Shown here: piece after piece, positions 1 through 4,581 of the stretch
How positions within the stretch are numbered: the stretch's first letter is position 1
How the letters are laid out: every line of letters starts with the position of its first letter
Source of the DNA: Patescibacteria group bacterium
GTDB lineage: Bacteria > Patescibacteriota > Minisyncoccia > Minisyncoccales > CG1-02-41-26
Reading direction: 5' to 3'
Assembly (NCBI GenBank): GCA_018830365.1
Contig: JAHJSK010000021.1
Span: 1 to 6,282, forward strand
Length of the DNA: 6,282 nucleotides
Made by a program: the position numbers and the translations under genes
Notes under the pieces: generated by a model
Database searches by the model: none
What the model was told of the DNA's origin: nothing
What the model saw: only the letters and a program-made list of their open reading frames with translations

Positions 1-27
1 AATTTAGTTTTTGGGAATAAAAATAAT

Positions 28-618
28 ATGCTCAACAAAGAAACAAAAGAAATAAAAATAAAACAAGAAAATGCAATTTATGTTTTTATTGATGCGTCAA
101 ATGTTTGGAATGCGGTTAAATCGGTAAAAAAGTTTATTGAATATAAAACTCTTAAAGATTATTTTAAGAAAAATTTTAATGCAGACAAAGTTGAAATTTT
201 TTATTACGACGCCTATCCAAGAATTGGAACAAGGGATTATGACTTAAACGGAAAGCATAAGTTTTTTACATATCTCAAGAAAGGGCTTGGTTTTACTGTG
301 AGGAAAAAAGAGCTAAAAAGAATCTCTGTCATCAGCGAGAACGGCGAATCCATCATAGAAAAAGGGAATATGGATGTGGATATAACGATTGATGTAATGC
401 ATAATATACAGAAATATAACATAGCAATATTTTTTAGCGGAGATGCCGATTTTTTGGCGCTGGTGAATTATTTGAAAAATGCCGGCAAAAAGGTCTATAT
501 TTTTTCGTCAAAAGATAATATTTCTCACGAACTAAAAATTGGCGGGAATGGTTATTTTGACTTGAGAGATATAAAAGAGCTTTGGGGTAAGGATTTAAAA
601 TATCGCATAAGCGGATAA
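28..618 (+). CDS. NYN-domain (LabA/DUF88-like) PIN-fold protein, probable RNase
   Basis: A 196-residue protein that is almost entirely one NYN domain, a PIN-like fold that binds a metal ion and usually cleaves RNA. Visible acidic motifs are FIDASN at residues 20-25 (Asp22, Asn25), GNMDVDITID at 113-122 (Asp116, Asp118, Asp122) and SGDADF at 137-142 (Asp139, Asp141), followed by a GKKVYIFS strand (153-160) typical of the LabA branch. There is no signal peptide or membrane segment, so it should be cytosolic. The ATG at 28 is preceded only by a weak GGGA at 13-16. Its promoter is not visible because the window begins just upstream. The stop codon overlaps the U-tract of a terminator read from the opposite strand. 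The fold assignment is strong; the natural RNA substrate is unknown, and LabA-type proteins in other bacteria have varied regulatory roles. Confidence 0.9.
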   Translation: MLNKETKEIKIKQENAIYVFIDASNVWNAVKSVKKFIEYKTLKDYFKKNFNADKVEIFYYDAYPRIGTRDYDLNGKHKFFTYLKKGLGFTVRKKELKRISVISENGESIIEKGNMDVDITIDVMHNIQKYNIAIFFSGDADFLALVNYLKNAGKKVYIFSSKDNISHELKIGGNGYFDLRDIKELWGKDLKYRISG

Positions 619-647
619 AAACAAAACCACCCTCGATTAAGAGGGTG
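617..647 (-). terminator. Intrinsic terminator on the minus strand
   Basis: A perfect 7-bp stem (CACCCTC with GAGGGTG) and a 6-nt loop, then G-TTTT-G-TTTTT on the minus strand. On the plus strand the tract is A-rich before the stem and lacks U's after it, so it would terminate minus-strand transcripts and only poorly the NYN mRNA. Confidence 0.6.
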
Positions 648-695
648 ACCCTAGGATGTATAACCCTAACGGTTCTATGGATAGAACCGAAAGAC
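617..695 (-). ncRNA. Candidate small RNA with its own promoter and terminator
   Basis: Read on the minus strand, a well-formed promoter (729 to 702) predicts a start near 695. The next ~50 nt hold a perfect 8-bp hairpin (stems 670-677 and 682-689, 4-nt loop). The transcript would end at a perfect 7-bp stem (647-641 with 634-628) followed by a GTTTTGTTTTT tract at 627-617. Promoter, structured body and intrinsic terminator together bound an RNA of roughly 80 nt with no plausible coding frame of its own. Its 3' end overlaps the last bases of the NYN gene on the other strand. It does not match tRNA, SRP RNA, 6S RNA, tmRNA or RNase P RNA by eye. Inference from signals only; expression is unproven. 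Confidence 0.42.
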
Positions 696-701
696 ATTAT
701 C

Positions 702-729
702 AGCATATCAAGCCGATATTACTTGTCAA
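702..729 (-). promoter_or_regulatory. Sigma70-type promoter of the candidate small RNA
   Basis: The minus strand reads a perfect TTGACA -35 (729-724), a 16-nt spacer and TATGCT -10 (707-702). TGA directly before the -10 gives an extended -10 element (TGnTATGCT). The -35 has the same CTTGACA context as the promoter at 4362-4389. No protein gene lies downstream on this strand before the terminator at 628-647. Confidence 0.55.
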
Positions 730-781
730 GCGTCATCTGGGGATAACTAAAGAGTCGCCAAAGAGCAAAAATTTAATTTTT

Positions 782-787
782 GGAGGT
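782..787 (+). promoter_or_regulatory. Strong Shine-Dalgarno (GGAGGT)
   Basis: GGAGGT lies 3 nt before an ATG at 791. It is the only textbook Shine-Dalgarno I see before any ATG in this window; the major genes lack one. The ATG opens only a 9-codon frame unless a one-base slip occurs in the following T7 run. Confidence 0.5.
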
Positions 788-790
788 AGT

Positions 791-938
791 ATGATATTTT
801 TAGAGAATTTATTTTTTTAACGAGAATTTAAAAATCGCTCTCGTTCTTCTTACTTTAAAATATGGTCTAAAATCAGATAGAGATTGGGCTTTCGATGATA
901 CTAAAACCACTTTACAGCAAACAATATGTCAGGAATAA
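791..938 (+). pseudogene. Frame-broken small ORF, possible sigma-region-4-like remnant
   Basis: ATG at 791 follows a good GGAGG but stops after 9 codons (MIFLENLFF) at a T7 run (812-818). Removing one T restores a 48-codon frame that ends at TAA 936-938, 13 bases inside the DHH gene. The restored part reads LTLKYGLKSDRDW, then a run ending TICQE. That loosely recalls the LRYGL...TRERVRQIE pattern of sigma-70 region 4, with the helix-turn-helix residues decayed. It could be a remnant, a programmed slip, a leader peptide coupling translation to the DHH gene (which lacks a ribosome site), or chance. I do not claim function. Confidence 0.25.
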
Positions 939-2080
939 AAAATTTAAAAAAAGCGAGCGAGCGCATTAAAAAAGCCATTAACAATAAAGAGAGCATTGTT
1001 CTTTTTAGCGATGCTGATTTGGACGGAGTTACTTCTTTAATAATTTTAGAAGAAACAATAAAAAATTTAGGAGGCAAAATTTCTTTTTGTTATTTTTTTA
1101 ACAGAGGAAAAGAGGGGAATGGTTTAACAGAAATTGCTTTAGATTTTTTGAAAAAATATTCTCCCGGGTTATTGATTTTATCGGATTGCGGCGTTGGAAA
1201 TTTTAAAGAAGTGGAAATGGCTCAAAAATTAGGATTTGAAGTAATTATTGTTGACCATCATTTGATATTGGGGAAAATTCCCAAAGCGGAAATTGTTATT
1301 GACTCAAAACAAAAAACTGATAAATATGCGTTTAAATTTTTGGCTGCTTGCGGTGTTTGTTTTAAATTGAGCCAAGAGCTTTTAAAGAATAAAAAATCTT
1401 TTGCATTAGAGCAAAGTTTGTTGGAATTAGCCGCTATTGGAACTATCTCTGACAAAATGCCATTAGAAGAGGACAATAAGGTCTTAGTTGAGCAGGGATT
1501 GGCTCATTTACCTTTTACTTTGCGTCCTGGTTTGAAAGTTTTTTTAAAAATTTTTGAGCAAGAAAAATATTCTTTAAATGAAATTGTTCAAAAAATCATT
1601 TCTATTTCACAAATAACAGAAATGAAAAATCACTCAACAGAAAGTTATAAACTTTTAACTTGCGCCAAAGATAAAAAAATTGAAAAAATAGCAAAAAAAC
1701 TCATTGAAAAATCTTTAAACCGATTGGACATTATAAAGCAATGCGTTCAAAAAATAGAACAAAAAATTTCCTTTGATGATGTTTTTGTTTTTGAGGGCGG
1801 GGAAGATGTCCCTGTTGATTACACGGGTTCTATTGCTTCAAGACTTTTTGCTAAATTACAAAAACCCATTTTTATTTTTTCTGTTAAAAATAACAGGGCT
1901 CGAGGATCTGTCAGAGCTCCCAAAACAATAAATAGCGTTGACGCCTTAAATCATTGTTCTTTTTGCCTTGAGGATTTTGGCGGGCATGCTCCAGCTTCAG
2001 GGTTTTGTTTGAAAAAAGAATTTTTAGAAAAATTCAAAACCTGTATTGAGGAATATTTTTTAAATCTTGATAAAGATTAA
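926..2080 (+). CDS. DHH/DHHA1 family phosphoesterase, RecJ-like
   Basis: A 384-residue cytosolic protein with the RecJ-type catalytic core: DADLDG (residues 29-34), DCG (87-89), DHH (110-112) and GTISDKMPL (172-180), all carrying metal-binding Asp/His. The C-terminal DHHA1 domain follows, with RGSVR (326-330) and FGGHAPASGF (351-360), the substrate-binding glycine/His motif. Family knowledge: these enzymes cleave phosphodiester bonds in single-stranded DNA (RecJ) or short RNAs and cyclic dinucleotides (NrnA/GdpP types). The RGSxR motif and overall order favour the RecJ side, but it is shorter than classical RecJ (around 550-580 residues) and lacks the OB-fold tail. The ATG at 926 has no Shine-Dalgarno; an upstream small ORF overlaps it, so translation may be coupled. 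It is convergent with obg across a bidirectional terminator. The exact substrate remains open. Confidence 0.88.
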   Translation: MSGIKNLKKASERIKKAINNKESIVLFSDADLDGVTSLIILEETIKNLGGKISFCYFFNRGKEGNGLTEIALDFLKKYSPGLLILSDCGVGNFKEVEMAQKLGFEVIIVDHHLILGKIPKAEIVIDSKQKTDKYAFKFLAACGVCFKLSQELLKNKKSFALEQSLLELAAIGTISDKMPLEEDNKVLVEQGLAHLPFTLRPGLKVFLKIFEQEKYSLNEIVQKIISISQITEMKNHSTESYKLLTCAKDKKIEKIAKKLIEKSLNRLDIIKQCVQKIEQKISFDDVFVFEGGEDVPVDYTGSIASRLFAKLQKPIFIFSVKNNRARGSVRAPKTINSVDALNHCSFCLEDFGGHAPASGFCLKKEFLEKFKTCIEEYFLNLDKD

Positions 2081-2124
2081 ACGCGTCTCCATCCTTTTTT
2101 GCGAACCAGATAATTATTAGTCAA

Positions 2125-2156
2125 CAAAATACACCCCAGACAAATGTCTAGGGTGC
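2125..2156 (-). terminator. Secondary terminator-like hairpin downstream of obg
   Basis: Stem CACCC-C-AGACA / TGTCT-A-GGGTG (2132-2142 with 2145-2155, one mismatch). On the minus strand it is followed by TATTTTGTTG, a weak U-tract. It sits beyond the main terminator on the obg strand and looks like a back-up. The CACCC/GGGTG stem and TTTTG tail resemble the terminator at 617-647. Confidence 0.5.
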
Positions 2157-2165
2157 ATTAGAATT

Positions 2166-2205
2166 AAAAACATTCCAACATTCTCAAGAATGTTGGAATG
2201 TTTTT
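2166..2205. terminator. Strong bidirectional intrinsic terminator
   Basis: A perfect 13-bp stem (2171-2183 with 2188-2200), loop TCAA, flanked by AAAAA and TTTTT so that both strands present a stem followed by U's. It lies between the convergent DHH gene and obg and would serve both. Confidence 0.9.
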
Positions 2206-2280
2206 AAAATAACTCGACAAACACTCGCGATCAAAACCGCAATCTTTATCGTAGAATAAAATTTAAAAATGCAATTTAAT

Positions 2281-3285
2281 TTATTTTTCGGATTGTATAC
2301 TGCTTAAAATTTCTTTTACTTTTTCTAAGCTGTCCCAATTATAAACAGAAATTGCATAAATATTTTTAAACGAAGCGAGATCCTGCTTAGCGGGAATTAT
2401 TTTTTTAAGAATATCCAATTTCTTTTTTATTTCCTCTTTTGATACGGCATCGCTCTTACTCAAAAATACATACTCTGTTTTTTTTCCAAGCTTTTTGCTA
2501 TGCGCCGCAAGTTCATGTTTGACTGTTTCATAATCTTTTGTTGGGTTTTCCGATTCCGCGGAAATCAGATGAAACAAAACTTTTACCCGTTCAATATGGC
2601 GAAGGAATCTCATACCTAAGCCCTTGCCTTCGGACGCGCCCTCAATAAGTCCGGGAATATCCGCGAGAATAAGTTCGTGATATGTCCCTAAATTCGGCTC
2701 AAGCGTTGTAAAAGGATAATTTGCGACTTTGGTTTTTGCTTTTGTAAGCTCATTAAGCAAGCTGGATTTTCCCGCGTTTGGCAAACCAATAATTCCCACA
2801 TCAGCGATAAATTTAAGTTCCAATTTCACAATAAAACTTTCGCCAGACAGGCCATTCTGAAATTGTTTAGGGCTAATATTACGCGAAGAACGAAAAAGAA
2901 AATTTCCTTTACCTCCGAGCCCGCTTTTCGCGGCAAGAATTCCTTCGCCAATTTTTAGCATTTCTTCGGTTTTAATAATTTGCGAAGACGCGTTATCAAA
3001 TTTTTGAATCACCGTGCCAACAGGAATTTTTAAAACAAGGTCTCTTCCATTATTGCCGTCTCTAAATTGACTACGGCCATCCTCGCCGTTTTCTGCTCTA
3101 ATATCTTTTTTATGTCTGAATTGATTCAAGGCGCTCAAATCAGAAACAGCTTCAAAATAAATATTGCCGCCTTTGCCGCCTTTGCCGCCAGTCGGACCCA
3201 AGCTCATCATGTTTTTATTAAACGCCGCCGAGCCCTTGCCGCCGTTGCCAGCTTGTATTTTAATTGTGACCTCGTCAATTAACAT
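2281..3285 (-). CDS. obg: Obg family GTPase (ObgE/CgtA), short form
   Basis: A 334-residue GTPase acting on the large ribosomal subunit in 50S maturation and stress signalling. The N-terminal glycine-rich Obg domain (about 1-157) begins MLIDEV and carries GNGGKGSAAF and GPTGGKGGKGG. The G domain has G1 GLPNAGKSS (167-175), switch I PFTTLEPN (191-198, G2 Thr), G3 DIPG (209-212), G4 SKSD (276-279) and G5 near ISVYN (312-316). G4 has Ser in place of the usual Asn of NKxD. The protein ends right after the G domain, without the C-terminal OCT domain found in some Obg proteins. The start is firm, since the Obg fold begins at residue 1, although no Shine-Dalgarno is visible. A promoter at 3418-3446 would give a ~126-nt leader with heptamer repeats. 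The gene ends beside a bidirectional terminator. Confidence 0.97.
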   Translation of the reverse strand: MLIDEVTIKIQAGNGGKGSAAFNKNMMSLGPTGGKGGKGGNIYFEAVSDLSALNQFRHKKDIRAENGEDGRSQFRDGNNGRDLVLKIPVGTVIQKFDNASSQIIKTEEMLKIGEGILAAKSGLGGKGNFLFRSSRNISPKQFQNGLSGESFIVKLELKFIADVGIIGLPNAGKSSLLNELTKAKTKVANYPFTTLEPNLGTYHELILADIPGLIEGASEGKGLGMRFLRHIERVKVLFHLISAESENPTKDYETVKHELAAHSKKLGKKTEYVFLSKSDAVSKEEIKKKLDILKKIIPAKQDLASFKNIYAISVYNWDSLEKVKEILSSIQSEK

Positions 3286-3291
3286 ATTGGA

Positions 3292-3317
3292 TTAGCTTGT
3301 AGTTTTTTAGCTTGTAG
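3292..3317. repeat. 11-bp direct repeat in the obg leader
   Basis: TTAGCTTGTAG occurs at 3292-3302 and 3307-3317, period 15 bp, immediately upstream of the obg start codon. Confidence 0.85.
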
Positions 3318-3334
3318 GTTTGCAAAAAATAAGG

Positions 3335-3394
3335 TTAAAGATTAAAGTTGTCAGTTGTCAGATGAATTTTGAGTTTTGACATTTGAGCTTTGAG
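3335..3394. repeat. Degenerate heptamer tandem repeats
   Basis: Two blocks of four heptamers separated by 4 nt. Block one (3335-3362) is TTAAAGA, TTAAAGT, TGTCAGT, TGTCAGA. Block two (3367-3394) is TTTTGAG, TTTTGAC, ATTTGAG, CTTTGAG. The pairwise doubling within each family suggests slippage of 7-bp units. The array lies wholly in the predicted obg 5' leader. A 13-mer spanning the first units (3338-3350) is the exact reverse complement of the direct repeats flanking the hairpin cluster near 6105-6191. Confidence 0.8.
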
Positions 3395-3417
3395 TTTACT
3401 TAAACCCTGTTAATAAG

Positions 3418-3446
3418 ATTATATTAGATTGCAAAACAGAAGTAAA
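3418..3446 (-). promoter_or_regulatory. Probable obg promoter
   Basis: On the minus strand a perfect TATAAT -10 (3423-3418) follows a 17-nt spacer and TTTACT -35 (3446-3441, 4 of 6 consensus bases). The predicted start near 3411 gives a ~126-nt 5' leader for obg. It is the best -10 in the gap. Confidence 0.5.
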
Positions 3447-3591
3447 ATGCAAAACTAATTTCTACGGTGTTTTCCGGTTTAAATATTTCCCCAAACTTTT
3501 TCACTAGATTTTTTATGTCAAAAATTGGCACCAAATAAGCAATTTTTCTCAGAGAGAAAATTTGCTTTGGCGAGATGCGGTAATGGGACGA
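3424..3591 (-). pseudogene. 55-codon ATG-less open frame, possible gene remnant
   Basis: Between in-frame stops the minus strand stays open for 55 codons with protein-like composition (for example IFSLRKIAYL and VPIFDIKNLVKKFGEIF), but no ATG and no ribosome site. Its last codons overlap the obg promoter region. Part of it (3444-3503) is a diverged copy of 4438-4498. It may be a decayed gene end or a dispersed intergenic element that happens to be open. I do not recognise a family. Confidence 0.22.
3444..3503. repeat. Diverged dispersed repeat, copy 1
   Basis: About 60 bp matching 4438-4498 in the same orientation, roughly three quarters identical by eye with small indels. Shared anchors are AAAATG, AAAACT, CGGTGTTTT, TTTAAATATTT and CCCAAA. 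Confidence 0.5.
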
Positions 3592-3598
3592 TTAGTTT

Positions 3599-3632
3599 AC
3601 CCCTCACCTTTTTGAACAAAAAGGTGAGGGGT
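3599..3632. repeat. Large perfect hairpin, copy 1
   Basis: Stem ACCCCTCACCTTTTT with AAAAAGGTGAGGGGT (15 bp, loop GAAC). There is no U-tract outside the stem, so it is not a classical intrinsic terminator. It is a REP-like palindrome; its 13-bp core is shared with 3666-3704. Confidence 0.75.
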
Positions 3633-3665
3633 TTACTCAAACATCTCAATTTGCTTTCAAGATAA

Positions 3666-3704
3666 ATCCCTCACCTTTTTCCCTTCGGAAAAAAGGTGAG
3701 GGAT
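3666..3704. repeat. Large hairpin, copy 2, downstream of the AbiEi-like gene
   Basis: The same CCCTCACCTTTTT / AAAAAGGTGAGGG core as 3599-3632, with an apical CTTCGG-type loop and one imperfection. It sits 25 nt beyond the stop codon of the minus-strand gene and may protect or end its mRNA, although no clear U-tract follows on that strand. Confidence 0.7.
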
Positions 3705-3729
3705 AAATACTTTCCGATATAATTATAAA

Positions 3730-4350
3730 CTATTTTTCAAAAAGATTTAGATAAATATTTTTCATCGCGATTGATCCTTCTATTTTAATATAATTCAATA
3801 ATTCTTTTTTTTCTTTTTCTCTCGTGTCTTCCAAATTCAATCTTAACTCTTTAATCGCAGTTTTGTTTCCTAAAAGATTTTTTCTTAAATACAAAAAATC
3901 AAACAACGCTTTAATTTTTGTCGCTCTATAAATTAAAAAGTTATTTTTTTTCGCCACATCAAAACCCAAAAACAAGCTGTCTTTTATTTTATGATAAAAA
4001 AAATTTCCAAATTTATTAGAAAAAACAGCTGTTTTATTTTTTGTCATCAAGGTAAAAATTTCCGGGATTTCAGTTAAAATATTATTTTTGTAGAGAATAT
4101 AGTCCAAACTTAAATAAGACGGCGCGTAAATTTCACTCGCCAAAAATTCAAGAAAATCCGAGTATTCTCCTTTTGACTTAGAATTTTCAACGAATTTTTT
4201 TGATGTGTAAACGCCTTTTTTTGATTTCCGCGACAAAATCACCCGCAAATAACCTTTTTTAATGCCTGATATTCCAAGATTTTCCACGCGAACAATCGGC
4301 AGTTTTTCCACTAAATCAATAATTTTTTTACTTTTTTTCTCGTTTCTCAT
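3730..4350 (-). CDS. AbiEi-like antitoxin/transcriptional-regulator family protein, orphan
   Basis: A 206-residue basic, cytosolic protein. Residues 75-86 read YAPSYLSLDYIL, followed by LTEIPEIFTLMT and later a KALFDFLYL segment (147-155). This matches the YxPSYlSLeyAL...PE...T and KALlDllY patterns of the AbiEi/COG5340 family of type IV toxin-antitoxin antitoxins, which have an N-terminal winged helix that represses their operon. Residues 5-55 could form that domain (GYLRVILSRKSKKGVYTSKK region). No AbiEii-type nucleotidyltransferase toxin lies next to it, so it appears orphaned. An ATG at 4359 is also in frame, but the promoter at 4362-4389 predicts transcription from about 4355, which favours the ATG at 4350 and a nearly leaderless mRNA. 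Family call moderate, function inferred. Confidence 0.72.
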   Translation of the reverse strand: MRNEKKSKKIIDLVEKLPIVRVENLGISGIKKGYLRVILSRKSKKGVYTSKKFVENSKSKGEYSDFLEFLASEIYAPSYLSLDYILYKNNILTEIPEIFTLMTKNKTAVFSNKFGNFFYHKIKDSLFLGFDVAKKNNFLIYRATKIKALFDFLYLRKNLLGNKTAIKELRLNLEDTREKEKKELLNYIKIEGSIAMKNIYLNLFEK

Positions 4351-4359
4351 AATATGCAT

Positions 4360-4581
4360 CTATTGTATATTATTAGAAATGAATGTCAAGCGCATATCTT
4401 GTACTCCCCAACCAATTCCTGCTGCCCATGGATTGCTAAAATGAAAACTGACTTTCCGGTGTTTTTCTTGCTTTAAATATTTTTCCCAAATTTTTTCCAA
4501 AAATACCCCTTGACTTTTTTTTTGACAATTTGCTACAATGGTGGTGACATAAAGTTCTTTTAAAATTTTTTGAAATATCAT
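4360..4581 (-). CDS. Doubtful 73-residue ORF between two genes
   Basis: Its ATG overlaps the upstream gene's stop as ATGA, and its TAG is followed at once by the ATG at 4359, an arrangement that looks like translational coupling. Against a real gene: it contains promoters on both strands (4362-4389 and 4510-4539), part of a dispersed repeat (4438-4498), no recognisable motif and only a weak ribosome site. It has no signal peptide or membrane segment. I judge it more likely an accidental open frame across a 218-bp intergenic gap. Confidence 0.22.
   Translation of the reverse strand: MIFQKILKELYVTTIVANCQKKSQGVFLEKIWEKYLKQEKHRKVSFHFSNPWAAGIGWGVQDMRLTFISNNIQ
4362..4389 (-). promoter_or_regulatory. 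Promoter of the AbiEi-like gene, near-leaderless
   Basis: The minus strand has TTGACA (4389-4384), a 16-nt spacer and TACAAT (4367-4362). The predicted start near 4355 is only ~5 nt before the ATG at 4350, consistent with the absence of a Shine-Dalgarno sequence. Confidence 0.6.
4438..4498. repeat. Diverged dispersed repeat, copy 2
   Basis: Partner of 3444-3503, same orientation, with small indels. Both copies lie in gaps flanking the AbiEi-like gene, one on each side. Confidence 0.5.
4510..4539 (+). promoter_or_regulatory. Plus-strand promoter facing the 3' end of the AttH-like gene
   Basis: TTGACT (4510-4515), an 18-nt spacer and TACAAT (4534-4539) with TGC directly before it (extended -10). 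Transcription from about 4546 would run antisense into the convergently placed gene. No plus-strand gene follows, so it may be an antisense promoter or a chance match. Confidence 0.35.

Larger units (their letters stand above)
619..925. other. Intergenic region between the NYN and DHH genes
   Basis: The 307-bp gap holds a minus-strand promoter, hairpins and terminator (617-729) and, on the plus strand, a strong ribosome site with a frame-broken small ORF (791-938). No convincing plus-strand promoter for the DHH gene was found. TTGTCA at 723-728 has only a poor -10 at bad spacing. A small AT palindrome (CAAAAAT-tta-ATTTTTG) sits just before the GGAGG. Confidence 0.6.
3286..3729. other. Intergenic region upstream of obg, rich in repeats
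   Basis: 444 bp without an intact gene. From low to high coordinates it holds an 11-bp direct repeat, two blocks of degenerate heptamers, the obg promoter, a 55-codon ATG-less open frame on the minus strand, and two similar large hairpins beyond the stop of the AbiEi-like gene. Confidence 0.75.

Noticed and set aside
617..695. tRNA or known housekeeping RNA
   Set aside because: No cloverleaf, no T-loop GTTCRA followed by an acceptor stem, and no SRP, 6S or tmRNA signatures.
434..706. 90-codon minus-strand ORF opposite the NYN gene end
   Set aside because: It lies mostly antisense to a confident gene, spans the promoter -10, both hairpins and the terminator of the candidate small RNA, and has no ribosome site.
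723..749. Plus-strand promoter TTGTCA...TAACTA for the DHH gene
   Set aside because: The spacer is 15 nt or less for any acceptable -10 and the -10 match is poor; the same bases form a much better minus-strand promoter.
3335..3394. CRISPR-like array
   Set aside because: Units are 7 bp and contiguous, with no spacers and no cas genes.
3376..3404. Plus-strand TTGACA in the heptamer array as a promoter
   Set aside because: No -10 resembling TATAAT at 16-18 nt and no plus-strand gene follows; the hexamer is a by-product of the TTTTGAC repeat unit.
3599..3704. Twin hairpins as strong intrinsic terminators
   Set aside because: The T-runs are inside the stems rather than after them on either strand.
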